The notes beneath the pieces are model-generated. The model was not told the DNA's origin. It searched no databases and saw only the letters and a list, made by a program, of their open reading frames with translations. Shown here piece by piece: positions 1 through 6,895 of a stretch of 11,522 bases of DNA (within the stretch, counting starts at the first letter, position 1; each line of letters starts with the position of its first letter). Source of the stretch: Acidobacteriota bacterium (GTDB lineage: Bacteria > Acidobacteriota > Terriglobia > UBA7540). The translations under genes were made by a program, and so were the position numbers. The stretch lies in NCBI GenBank assembly GCA_021784615.1, contig JAJYHU010000061.1, positions 1-11,522 on the forward strand, given 5' to 3'.

Positions 1-1051
1 CAACCAACCCAAGCCCCTGAACCCGCGCGAGGAATTCGCAAAATCCTTCGAGCGTCGTCCAGGGGGTGAAAGCAATAAACGTGGGCGAAAGCGCCAGTCC
101 TTCCTTGCGGAACAATTCCAGCACCTGAAGAAAATCCTCGTAGGTGTGCCCTTTATCAAGGCGCGACAAGGCCTCGTTATCCAGGGACTCGACGGCGCTG
201 GTCACAAACAGGCACCCGGTCTGCCGCAGCGTCTTCAGGCACCCGGCGTGCTTCAGCAAATGTTCGATTTTGACGGTAACGTCGTAAGTCACGCCGGGAT
301 GCTCGGCGTGCATCGCCGTGACAATTTCCATGGCATGCCGAATGCCGTTAAAGAAGTCTGGGTCGCCAAAGGTAATGTGCGAGGCTCCGGCGCGAATCTG
401 CCGCCGGATATCTTCCAGCACCACTTCCTGCTGCACAATGCGGAAGCGGCCGTTGTACACGGGCACAATGGGACAGTGCCGGCACAGGTGCTTGCAGCCC
501 CGGCTGGCTTCCGTGTACCCGGCAACCCGCACGCTGCCGTCCGGCCAGGCGAGACCCGCGTAACGCTTGAGAGCCGGCAGGCCCTCGCGATCGGGTATCA
601 GAAATTTCTGCCGTGATAGAGAAATGGCCGGTGAACGCTGCGGCTCGGCAGGGCGGCGGCCCGCCTTCAAATCCTCCAGAGCTTGAACCAGTCCCTCCTC
701 GAATTCACCGCCCAAAATAATTTGGGCTCCCAGCTTGCGCAAGAACGCCTCATTCATGGGCGCATACAGCCCGTAAAAACAGAGGCAAGCCCGCGGATTC
801 AGCTCTTGAACGGCCGACAACACCTGGACCGCAAGGCGCGTGGCCGTGTGCATGGGGATATAGAAAGCGATCAGGTGAGCAGCGCTGACCGATGCTTCGT
901 CGAGAGCCTGCCGCGAGAGGTCCAGGCACGCAACCGAGGCGCCCGCCCGGCGAAGCCAGGCCGCCGGCGACGCCAGGCCGAAAGGCTGCCGCCCCAACTC
1001 ATAGGTCGAGATCAGCACCACGTTGAGTGAGCCAGAAGAACTCGGTTGCAT
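1..1051 (-). CDS. B12-binding-type radical SAM protein, C-terminus cut by window edge
   Basis: I read 350 uninterrupted codons on the minus strand from the ATG at 1051 to the edge, so the C-terminus is missing. Residues ~9-125 look like a Rossmann-type cobalamin-binding domain (LNVVLISTYELGRQPFGLAS near the N-terminus, GGEFEEGL further on). I see no DxHxxG signature in it. The radical SAM cluster motif CxxxCxxC is clear as C186-KHL-C190-RH-C193 in a TEASRGCKHLC context, followed by a TIM-barrel half with FGDPDFFNG and VTSAVESLDN. Such enzymes bind a 4Fe-4S cluster, cleave S-adenosylmethionine and often use cobalamin. The substrate cannot be told. The N-terminal text resembles the CUAEP/CCAEP-tail radical SAM family; that assignment is from memory and its diagnostic tail lies outside. 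No strong Shine-Dalgarno precedes the ATG, and a GTG about 10 codons in is an alternative start. Confidence 0.88.
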   Translation of the reverse strand, partial: MQPSSSGSLNVVLISTYELGRQPFGLASPAAWLRRAGASVACLDLSRQALDEASVSAAHLIAFYIPMHTATRLAVQVLSAVQELNPRACLCFYGLYAPMNEAFLRKLGAQIILGGEFEEGLVQALEDLKAGRRPAEPQRSPAISLSRQKFLIPDREGLPALKRYAGLAWPDGSVRVAGYTEASRGCKHLCRHCPIVPVYNGRFRIVQQEVVLEDIRRQIRAGASHITFGDPDFFNGIRHAMEIVTAMHAEHPGVTYDVTVKIEHLLKHAGCLKTLRQTGCLFVTSAVESLDNEALSRLDKGHTYEDFLQVLELFRKEGLALSPTFIAFTPWTTLEGFCEFLARVQGLGLV

Positions 1052-1153
1052 TGTTAACGTCAATTGCCCCAACAGCCATCTTAGCAGCGGGAAGATTTTC
1101 GTCAAAGAGGTCTTTCGGCCTTGCGGGCGTTGCGCGTCCGACTTATGACCGGC

Positions 1154-1169
1154 TGTCGAGGTTCCGACA
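1154..1169. repeat. Short inverted repeat upstream of the radical SAM gene
   Basis: TGTCG (1154-1158) and CGACA (1165-1169) form a 5-base inverted repeat with a 6-base centre, about 100 bases upstream of the radical SAM start. A 9-base direct repeat CCGTCCATG (1171-1179 and 1189-1197) lies beside it. An operator is possible, but arms this short can occur by chance. Confidence 0.25.
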
Positions 1170-1229
1170 ACCGTCCATGTGAAGGGCCCCGTCCATGGCG
1201 GATTTCACGAACCGGAGCGGGGCGCTTCT

Positions 1230-3464
1230 TCATGGGGCGAGCAACACAGCTTCCACGAGGCCATAGACTCGTAGCTCCGGCAGCATGAAGGAGAGACGGC
1301 AGCTGCGGATTTCGCCGTGGAGATCAGGCGCATCGTCGGAATTCGGGCTGAAGGCGGAAAGTTTGCCAACCGTGGCGTGCCGGAGCACTTCGGGCAGGGC
1401 AATGGAAATCGGGATATTGCGAACCGGGCTTGGCTCATGAGCAGCGTCGAGATCGTAGTTGAGCAGGTGAAGGGTAACTCGCGACCGGCGGTCCTCCTGT
1501 TTCCAATAAACGTAGCCGCGCAACCCAGGCAGGCCTTCGCGGGTGGTCCATTGAAACCGGGCGGAGCAGGCCGGGGAGATATCCGCGTGCGACTCACTGA
1601 AGGCGGGCGCGGGACGCGGCTTGGCATTCCCGTAAAAAGTGGGATGGGCGCCGGGAACGATAAGCCGGCCGCCACCGCGCATCCATTTTTCAATTGCTTG
1701 TTCCTGCGCGCGGGACAAATAAGCGACGGACGGCAGGATAAGGACGCGGTACCGCCCGAGCAGATTCAGCGTCTGTTCAGTTATAAAGTCGAACAAGACG
1801 TGTTCCGTTGCCAAAGTCGTATGAATGGAGTAGACCTGGCTCAAATGATCCCGGTTCCCCATGTGAGCCTGATTAAAGAAAAAGGCCAAGGCGACCTGCG
1901 CCAGCGGTTGGAAGCCTGTAAACAGGCCGGGCCGGCGCTCATAGAAACGACGGTAGGCGCGGCGCACCTCGGGGAACTGGTAGAAGTTTTGGACGTAGCA
2001 GCCGCCCCCGCCGGCAGCCGCTTCGGCGTGGGCCAGTTCCACACTGGCACGTCCGTGAGGCCCGCCGAAGAGGACCACGGGACGTGCGCCGTTCACCAGC
2101 GCAAACTTGTACTGGATATCATGAACGGTGAAACCGCCGGAAACCGACCGGCCCGGGAAGCCATGCTGGTAGTTCTCTTCAAACATCATGTAGCGGGCGC
2201 CCCGCGCCCATTCGGCAACGTTTTTGCCTTGCCGCCTCCGGCCCTCCACTGCGCGCACGGTCTGGATTGAGCCCCAGTTGGGAACAAAGACAAAACTCCG
2301 GTTAAACGGGGTGACGGCGCGCCGTAAATCCGCCAGAAGGTCGGCGATGCTCCAGGCCCAAAAACGCTGCGTCTCAAACCACCGCAGATGATCTTCCGGG
2401 CGTTCAATGCCCAGCCGCTTGAGGTCGGCTGTGCCGAACAGCCGGCGCCGCTGCTCCGGTGAGTATTTTTCCTCGAGGAAGGTGATGAACTCTCGGGCGC
2501 GCCAGTCCAGGAAGTTGTAACCAATCCGATCGAGATTGGAGGGGTTGGTAAGGTTGGCGATCTTGAATTCCTTCTCGAGCTCTTGGCGCCCGTAGCGCGC
2601 GGCCAGGTAATCAATAAACGCGGGCTGGCTCATTGCCCAGGCAGGCTTGTCGGCCTGGAAGCATATCTCGATTTTGTCAACATCACTCGTCCCGAAGCCG
2701 GAGCGTAGCTCGCGCGGACTGTAGCGGGAGCGAAGATAGCGCTTGAAACCCTCCCGGCAAAAGCGGCAATAACAGTGGATGATGTTGTCATCAACGAATA
2801 CGCCGTCAAAACCCGCCCGGGCGATTGCGCCGACGACAAAACGCAACCAGATGCGCCAATACTCGTTGTTCGGACAGGGAGAGTAAAAGAATTGCGGAGC
2901 GTAGCCAGGGTAAGCGGCGGGATTGTTGAAAAGAATGCGCCCATTGGGGTCCCGCTGGAGCCACTCGGCGGGGTCGGCCTTCGGCCGCGGCGGCAGGCCG
3001 AAGGAAAGGTATTCATCCCAATGATCGTAGAACTTCCAGAAGCCCAGGCGTTTCTCGATATCGCCGCCCATCTGCTGGCTGTTGATGTAAGGGAAAACAA
3101 TTTCGACCCCGGTGCCATGCAATCTCCGCACCATCGATTCAATGGCGTGGGTGCGGGCGGAGGTTTCCTGAGGACTGAGGAGCCGGTATCGGGATAGGTC
3201 CTTGACGGGCAAAGGAAGGGCGCGCGGCCCCCAGTGGGCGGTGAAAGGAACGTCGTGACCCAAGTGCAGCAGGCTGGGCGGGGCTTCGGCCACCTGCGGC
3301 ACGAATCCGGGATCGCTAAGATGATTGGTGCGATAGTCAATGATGTAAGTAGCTGGCAGTGAAGTTCTGTCCGGATGGACGAGCAGCAGTTGCCTCCTCT
3401 GGGCCCCTGCAACCGAGCAGAAGGCGCCCGCCACAGTGAACTTCAGGAGGTCTCGACGGTTCAT
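1230..3464 (-). CDS. Tat-exported glycoside-hydrolase-like protein (GH42/GHL6-like barrel)
   Basis: This is a 744-residue protein. An ATG at 3470 is also in frame, but the AAAAGGA Shine-Dalgarno touches it and sits about 7 bases from the ATG at 3464, so 3464 is preferred. The N-terminus MNRRDLLKF with a following hydrophobic stretch is a twin-arginine signal, so folded export to the periplasm is likely. Residues ~100-400 look like a TIM barrel of the beta-galactosidase/GHL6 type: the strand GFDGVFVDDN (218-227) carries acidic D225-D226, followed by a CxCxxC cluster (C231, C233, C236) of the kind seen after this strand in such proteins. E429-E430 (MMFEENYQ) is another candidate acidic pair. 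Residues ~570-605 (YRVLILPSVAYLSRAQEQAI, then GGGRLIV) resemble the GATase-like trimerisation domain of GH42. It probably acts on an extracellular glycan; substrate and catalytic residues are not determined. Confidence 0.8.
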   Translation of the reverse strand: MNRRDLLKFTVAGAFCSVAGAQRRQLLLVHPDRTSLPATYIIDYRTNHLSDPGFVPQVAEAPPSLLHLGHDVPFTAHWGPRALPLPVKDLSRYRLLSPQETSARTHAIESMVRRLHGTGVEIVFPYINSQQMGGDIEKRLGFWKFYDHWDEYLSFGLPPRPKADPAEWLQRDPNGRILFNNPAAYPGYAPQFFYSPCPNNEYWRIWLRFVVGAIARAGFDGVFVDDNIIHCYCRFCREGFKRYLRSRYSPRELRSGFGTSDVDKIEICFQADKPAWAMSQPAFIDYLAARYGRQELEKEFKIANLTNPSNLDRIGYNFLDWRAREFITFLEEKYSPEQRRRLFGTADLKRLGIERPEDHLRWFETQRFWAWSIADLLADLRRAVTPFNRSFVFVPNWGSIQTVRAVEGRRRQGKNVAEWARGARYMMFEENYQHGFPGRSVSGGFTVHDIQYKFALVNGARPVVLFGGPHGRASVELAHAEAAAGGGGCYVQNFYQFPEVRRAYRRFYERRPGLFTGFQPLAQVALAFFFNQAHMGNRDHLSQVYSIHTTLATEHVLFDFITEQTLNLLGRYRVLILPSVAYLSRAQEQAIEKWMRGGGRLIVPGAHPTFYGNAKPRPAPAFSESHADISPACSARFQWTTREGLPGLRGYVYWKQEDRRSRVTLHLLNYDLDAAHEPSPVRNIPISIALPEVLRHATVGKLSAFSPNSDDAPDLHGEIRSCRLSFMLPELRVYGLVEAVLLAP

Positions 3465-3496
3465 CAGCATTTCCTTTTCATCGTCCTAAGCGAAAC

Positions 3497-3525
3497 AGTA
3501 TAAACCCTCGCCAGCGATATCACAA
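3497..3525 (-). promoter_or_regulatory. Sigma70-like promoter for the glycoside-hydrolase-like gene
   Basis: Read on the minus strand, TTGTGA (3525-3520) and TATACT (3502-3497) are separated by exactly 17 bases. They match the -35 and -10 consensus at 4/6 and 5/6. Transcription would begin near 3490, giving a leader of about 25 bases before the ATG at 3464. Confidence 0.55.
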
Positions 3526-3665
3526 TTTCGTGTGCGCTATCTGAGCCGTTACTTTTGACGTGAACGACGTCCACCGCGCATTCCCCGGCGCTGGGCGGGA
3601 TTCATGGGGGAGCAGGAGCGAACGAGTGTATTTGTGCTGGACACGCCCCAGCCAATAATTTCCCA

Positions 3666-3718
3666 CCCTTCACCCGTGAGGAAAGGGCGGTCCCGCCTCG
3701 CGGGACCGGGTGAGAGGG
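3666..3718. repeat. REP-like imperfect palindrome
   Basis: The inner stem is perfect: GGTCCCGC (3689-3696) pairs with GCGGGACC (3700-3707) around a CTC loop. An outer, imperfect stem pairs CCCTTCACCC (3666-3675) with GGGTGAGAGGG (3708-3718). The 13 extra bases between the arms are all on the left side, giving a lopsided two-tier hairpin. The size and shape suit repetitive extragenic palindromes, but only one copy is in the window, so repetition is not shown. It has no T-run and lies upstream of both flanking genes, so it is unlikely to be a terminator. Confidence 0.45.
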
Positions 3719-3753
3719 GTATTCTCGCCGTGGAATTTCAGGTAAGTTCCTGA

Positions 3754-3782
3754 TTGCCGGGCCGCCGAGGTCGATATATACT
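3754..3782 (+). promoter_or_regulatory. Sigma70-like promoter for the secreted-protein gene
   Basis: TTGCCG (3754-3759) and TATACT (3777-3782) are spaced by 17 bases, matching the -35 and -10 consensus at 4/6 and 5/6. The start point would be near 3789, with a leader of roughly 48 bases before the ATG at 3837. Confidence 0.5.
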
Positions 3783-3836
3783 AATGGCATTTAGGCTGTC
3801 GGCCGGGGCAAATAGTACTCAAACTGGGGGATAACG

Positions 3837-5510
3837 ATGATCACCACTTCAAAAGCGAAACTTTTATGTCTCGTTGCGAGCTTGGTGTGGGCGCTGCCGC
3901 TCACCGCGGAACAACCGCCGCGTGCAGAGATATTGACAGCCCATCGGATTGGCACCACGCCGCTGATGGCCAATTATCTGGCTACTCACCATCCGGCGCC
4001 GAATGCGCCGTTTCGGGTGTTTCCCTTGCGGAAACCCGGGTCCCATCCTGGGAAGGGTGGGGGAGGCACGGGCGGCGGATCGAGTTGGTCGGACCCTGCT
4101 CTGCAAAGCAGTCCTTTGACAACGAAAAATATTTACCCGGGAGCCGAATTCCCTGGCATCAGCGCGGACGGATACGTTCCGCCCGATACCAACCTTTCCG
4201 TTGGTGATACCCAAATCGTTGAAACGGTAAATGTTAACTACGCCGTCTACGACAAAGGGGGAAATCCGCTGCAGGGCCCGACTCCGATCCATGCCATCTT
4301 TGCGGCGGCCAGCGACCTGCCCAGCAACGACGTCTGCACCTCAGTCGATGGCGGTGATCCGATTGTCCTCTACGACCGGATCGACCAAAGGTGGATCATC
4401 AGCCAGCTTGCCTACAACATAAGTTTTACAAATAACCACCTGTGCATGGCGATTTCAAAGACCGACGACGCCACCGGCGCCTACACGGCTTACGACATCT
4501 CGTTCGGGAAGGTTTTGCCCGACTATCCTAAACTGGCAATTTGGGCTGCGGGAACTTGGGACAACAGCAGTCCGCAGGCAGGCGTTTATTTCTCAGCGAA
4601 CATGTTCAACCATGGCAGTTCTTTCATTGGCGCCCAGATGTGCGGGTTTCCGCTCCAGGACGCGACCTCCCTACCGGCCACGATACCATGGGTGTGCGCG
4701 CAGAACGGCACGAGCGTCGCCAGCATCCTGCCCGCGGATCTGGATGGCAGTCCTTATGCGACTAGCGGAACGACGAGCCCGGCGCCCACGGGGACGGCCG
4801 AATACTACCTGCAATTCAGCGGCAGCAAGGCCTTGAGTCTTTATCAGTTTGCTCCCAACTTCAGCGCCGGGACATATACCATCACCGGCCCGACGAACCT
4901 TGGCGTGGACCCGTTTTACGAGGCGTGCGGGGGTGGCGCCTGCGTCCCGCAGCTTGGCACTTCCACCCAGCTCGATTCGCTCGGAGATCGGCTGATGTAC
5001 CGCCTTTCTTACCGCAATTACGGCATCGGCGGGCAGTCCATGGTGGTTACCCACTCCGTACAGGATAGCTCCGCCAGCAGCCAGACGGGCGTCCGCTGGT
5101 ACCAGTTGACGAACACGTCCGACGCCTGGAAAGTCGCCCAACAGGGGACCTACGGGATCAACGATGGCGATTACCGCTGGATGGGCAGCATTGCCCAGGA
5201 CAAGGCTGGGGATCTGGGCCTCGGCTATAGCATTTCAAGTCCCAATATCTATCCTAACATCGCTTACACAGGCCGAGTTCCGGGAGACACCAGCAACAAG
5301 ATGGAAGGGGAACAATTCCTTAATATTGGCGCCGGAGCGCAGACGTCCGTCAACCGCTGGGGCGACTACTCCAGCATGAGCGTCGATCCCTCGGACGACT
5401 GTACCTTCTGGTACGCCAACGAGTATCTGAAGTCCAATGGCTCCTACACCAACTGGGGAACCTATATTAACAACTTCAAGGTTTACGCGCCCGGATCCCC
5501 GTGCCAGTAG
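3837..5510 (+). CDS. Secreted beta-rich protein with C-terminal WGDYSSMSVDP signature
   Basis: 557 residues; the ATG follows a GGGGGA Shine-Dalgarno by about 6 bases. Residues 1-24 form a signal peptide (charged start, hydrophobic LLCLVASLVWALPL, likely cut after LTA). A glycine-rich linker follows at ~75-83 (KGGGGTGGGSS), then a long Asp/Asn/Tyr/Ser-rich body typical of beta-propeller or jelly-roll surface proteins. Repeated aromatic/acidic segments such as DPIVLYDRIDQRWIISQLAY and GDYRWMGSIAQDKAGDLGLG suggest propeller blades. Near the C-terminus W508-G-D-Y-SSMSVDP followed by DDCTFWYANEYL is a signature I associate with large secreted acidobacterial proteins. Several Cys (including one two residues from the end) could form disulfides outside the cytoplasm. 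It has its own promoter and appears monocistronic. Function and ligand are unknown; no catalytic motif was recognised. Confidence 0.8.
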   Translation: MITTSKAKLLCLVASLVWALPLTAEQPPRAEILTAHRIGTTPLMANYLATHHPAPNAPFRVFPLRKPGSHPGKGGGGTGGGSSWSDPALQSSPLTTKNIYPGAEFPGISADGYVPPDTNLSVGDTQIVETVNVNYAVYDKGGNPLQGPTPIHAIFAAASDLPSNDVCTSVDGGDPIVLYDRIDQRWIISQLAYNISFTNNHLCMAISKTDDATGAYTAYDISFGKVLPDYPKLAIWAAGTWDNSSPQAGVYFSANMFNHGSSFIGAQMCGFPLQDATSLPATIPWVCAQNGTSVASILPADLDGSPYATSGTTSPAPTGTAEYYLQFSGSKALSLYQFAPNFSAGTYTITGPTNLGVDPFYEACGGGACVPQLGTSTQLDSLGDRLMYRLSYRNYGIGGQSMVVTHSVQDSSASSQTGVRWYQLTNTSDAWKVAQQGTYGINDGDYRWMGSIAQDKAGDLGLGYSISSPNIYPNIAYTGRVPGDTSNKMEGEQFLNIGAGAQTSVNRWGDYSSMSVDPSDDCTFWYANEYLKSNGSYTNWGTYINNFKVYAPGSPCQ

Positions 5511-5891
5511 CTTCCGGAAGGGACCATTGGTTGAGAGCCTCGTCCGTGCACAGATAAGGTTTCGCTCATTTCACCTGGGAAAAGGAAGGCCGCTCCAAGA
5601 CGTGCGCCCTGGTAAAGAGGAGAGTTGTGTTTGGAAATCTGACCCTCCTCTCAGCGTTCCTGGCACAAGTAGCGATTATTCGCCAGAGGTTTAGTAATCG
5701 CCGCGGGCTCCGCCTATCCGGGAGCTTTCGCGTGTAACGATCAAATCTCAAACCAGCCTGCCACCCGACTTTTGTTTTGCTTGATTTATTTCCGTTCTAT
5801 TCATAGCATATGGGTGGGAACGGGCTAATACCCAGGGTCCTTTGGGGCGGCGAGCAGGGAACCACACAGAATCCTTTGAACATCTTTAGAC

Positions 5892-5918
5892 GTTGAGCTG
5901 TCAACCTTGCGGGGTTGA
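5892..5918. repeat. Nested dyads beside the FNR-type site
   Basis: GTTGA (5892-5896) and TCAAC (5901-5905) form a perfect 5-4-5 dyad. TCAACC (5901-5906) also pairs with GGTTGA (5913-5918) around a 6-base loop, and that right arm overlaps the left half of the FNR-type box. The arms share bases, so only one pairing can form at a time. They could be a second operator or a chance product of TTGA/TCAA-rich sequence. Confidence 0.4.
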
Positions 5919-5928
5919 TTGTCATCAA
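5915..5928. promoter_or_regulatory. FNR/CRP-family operator (TTGAT-N4-ATCAA)
   Basis: TTGAT (5915-5919), TGTC, ATCAA (5924-5928) matches the FNR/ANR consensus at all ten specified positions. Its centre lies 94 bases upstream of the cytochrome ATG. A weak -10-like CAGAAT (5955-5960) would put the start point near 5967, so the site would be centred near -45, close to the -41.5 spacing of FNR class II activation. This suggests induction under low oxygen or by a related DNR/CRP-type regulator. The regulator gene is not in the window. Confidence 0.6.
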
Positions 5929-6015
5929 AGTCAAAGGGCCGCTCAAGCGGGCAGCAGAATCAGAGTGAGATCGGCGGCCGGCGCCGGAAGGCAAGTGCAA
6001 GACAGGGAGAAACCA

Positions 6016-6363
6016 ATGAAACTCTTTTCTCGGTTGGTGGTGCCGCTTGTTTTGGGAGGGGCCATCCTCTCCGCATTATCCCTGTCTTATGCCGCCGGGA
6101 AAAAATCCGAAGGCGCGTCGACGTTCATGGAGAAATGCTCCATGTGCCACGGCATCGACGGAAAGGGCTACGAGGCGATTCACACCCCGAATTTCACCGA
6201 TCCCAAATGGCAGGCCGCCCACAGCGACAAAGAGCTTATGAGCGCCATCAAGAACGGAGTCAAAGGAACGGCGATGGTCTCTTTCGAGGACAAACTCTCC
6301 CACGAGCAAATGGTGGACGTGCTCAAATACATCCGCTCCCTCGGCAGCAAGGCAAAGAAGTAG
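6016..6363 (+). CDS. Small periplasmic c-type cytochrome
   Basis: 115 residues. The ATG at 6016 is chosen because AGGGAGA lies about 6 bases upstream and a signal peptide begins at once (MKLFSRLVVPLVLGGAILSA, cut likely after SYA at ~27); an in-frame upstream extension to 5893 would bury that signal. The haem c motif is C41-SM-C44-H45 (CSMCHGIDGKG) and the probable axial Met is M87 in GTAMVSF. The DVLKYIRSLG helix near the C-terminus is typical of class I monohaem cytochromes c. It would carry electrons in the periplasm; partners are not encoded nearby. A perfect FNR-type box lies upstream, so oxygen- or nitrogen-oxide-dependent control is likely. The family is common and the assignment is firm, but the exact subtype is not. 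Confidence 0.93.
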   Translation: MKLFSRLVVPLVLGGAILSALSLSYAAGKKSEGASTFMEKCSMCHGIDGKGYEAIHTPNFTDPKWQAAHSDKELMSAIKNGVKGTAMVSFEDKLSHEQMVDVLKYIRSLGSKAKK

Positions 6364-6401
6364 ATTTATCAAGCGACCTGTAGGATGATAATGAGGGAAT
6401 G

Positions 6402-6420
6402 GCCTCGGAATAAGCGAGGC
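6402..6420 (+). terminator. Hairpin downstream of the cytochrome gene
   Basis: GCCTCG (6402-6407) pairs with CGAGGC (6415-6420) around a 7-base loop, starting 39 bases after the cytochrome stop. No T-run follows, so it is at best a weak terminator or a 3'-end stabiliser. Confidence 0.3.
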
Positions 6421-6633
6421 TGGCTCTCGGGCCACGACGTCCTCCGCGGAAGCCCATAGGGAAAAGATTCCAGAGTGTTTGGCCGGGAAGAGTTGCCGGC
6501 GGCCGTGAACTCGCAATTCAGCACACAAGAGGCGACAACACAGGGTGAAACCTGCTGGTTCAATGCGCGGCTTTATCGAGCCCAGTGAGCCGGCCAGCCC
6601 GCGCCCGCAAGGATAGCGGCCCGTTCGGCAAGA

Positions 6634-6685
6634 GTTTTTTTCGAAACCTTCGGGTTGATCACCGGACCGGCGCTCCGAAAAAAAC
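6634..6685. repeat. 10-base inverted repeat with T7/A7 arms
   Basis: GTTTTTTTCG (6634-6643) and CGAAAAAAAC (6676-6685) are perfect inverted repeats around 32 bases. The homopolymer arms stand out in GC-rich surroundings. The interior is GC-rich but I found no clean stem. It could be a bend or binding element, or the ends of a small inserted element. No target duplication was seen. Confidence 0.35.
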
Positions 6686-6895
6686 GGCTGGGGCATGGTT
6701 CATGTCTTCTTAGTCGCTCGCCGAACAAAGAACTTGAGGTTTTGGCCGCGAAAGCGCCGGGGCTAAGTTCGCGCTTTTCGCAGGGGGTTTCCAGGCGTTC
6801 CATCCAGGGAAGTTACCGTGAGCGGCAAACGGCAGCCTCCGCAAGGGCGGTCGCTCAACAAGCGTCGGAAAAAGAAGAAAGAGAGAGGTTCTGTC

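Larger units (their letters stand above)
3465..3836. other. Divergent intergenic region (372 bases)
   Basis: This gap separates the leftward glycoside-hydrolase-like gene from the rightward secreted-protein gene. It holds one promoter candidate at each end and the GC-rich palindrome at 3666-3718. Short open frames crossing it show no recognisable protein features. Confidence 0.7.
5511..6015. other. 505-base gap before the cytochrome gene
   Basis: No convincing gene was found on either strand. The perfect palindrome CTTCCGGAAG (5511-5520) sits directly after the upstream stop codon. AGAGGAG (5616-5622) and CTCCTCT (5645-5651) form a 7-base inverted repeat. An AT-rich patch covers ~5770-5812. 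The last ~130 bases hold the cytochrome control region with the FNR-type site. The middle stretch remains unexplained. Confidence 0.6.
6364..6895. other. 532-base gap between cytochrome and zinc-ribbon genes
   Basis: No recognisable protein is encoded on either strand. Beyond the hairpin near its left end and the long-armed inverted repeat at 6634-6685, nothing stands out. A possible GTG start for the next gene lies at 6818, but the start at 6896 is preferred. Confidence 0.6.

Noticed and set aside
146..1030. Plus-strand open frames (146-616, 683-1030) opposite the radical SAM gene
   Set aside because: The minus strand reads a continuous protein with a CxxxCxxC motif; the plus-strand frames have no recognisable features and are antisense shadows.
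1317..2270. 317-codon plus-strand open frame inside the glycoside-hydrolase-like gene
   Set aside because: The opposite strand encodes a coherent protein with a Tat signal, promoter and Shine-Dalgarno; the long plus frame is a by-product of high GC.
5602..5694. Possible 30-codon ORF from a GTG at 5602
   Set aside because: The ribosome-binding sequence is too far away and the composition is not protein-like.
5893..6015. N-terminal extension of the cytochrome to 5893
   Set aside because: It would overlap the FNR-type box and put 41 residues ahead of a clear signal peptide that has its own Shine-Dalgarno.
6575..6641. Rho-independent terminator ending in the T7 run at 6635-6641
   Set aside because: No stable GC stem sits directly before the T-run; only short, offset pairings such as CCGC/GCGG could be drawn.
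6076..6696. 206-codon minus-strand frame opposite the cytochrome and its downstream gap
   Set aside because: It is antisense to a cytochrome with an intact CSMCH motif, and its sequence has no domain-like pattern.
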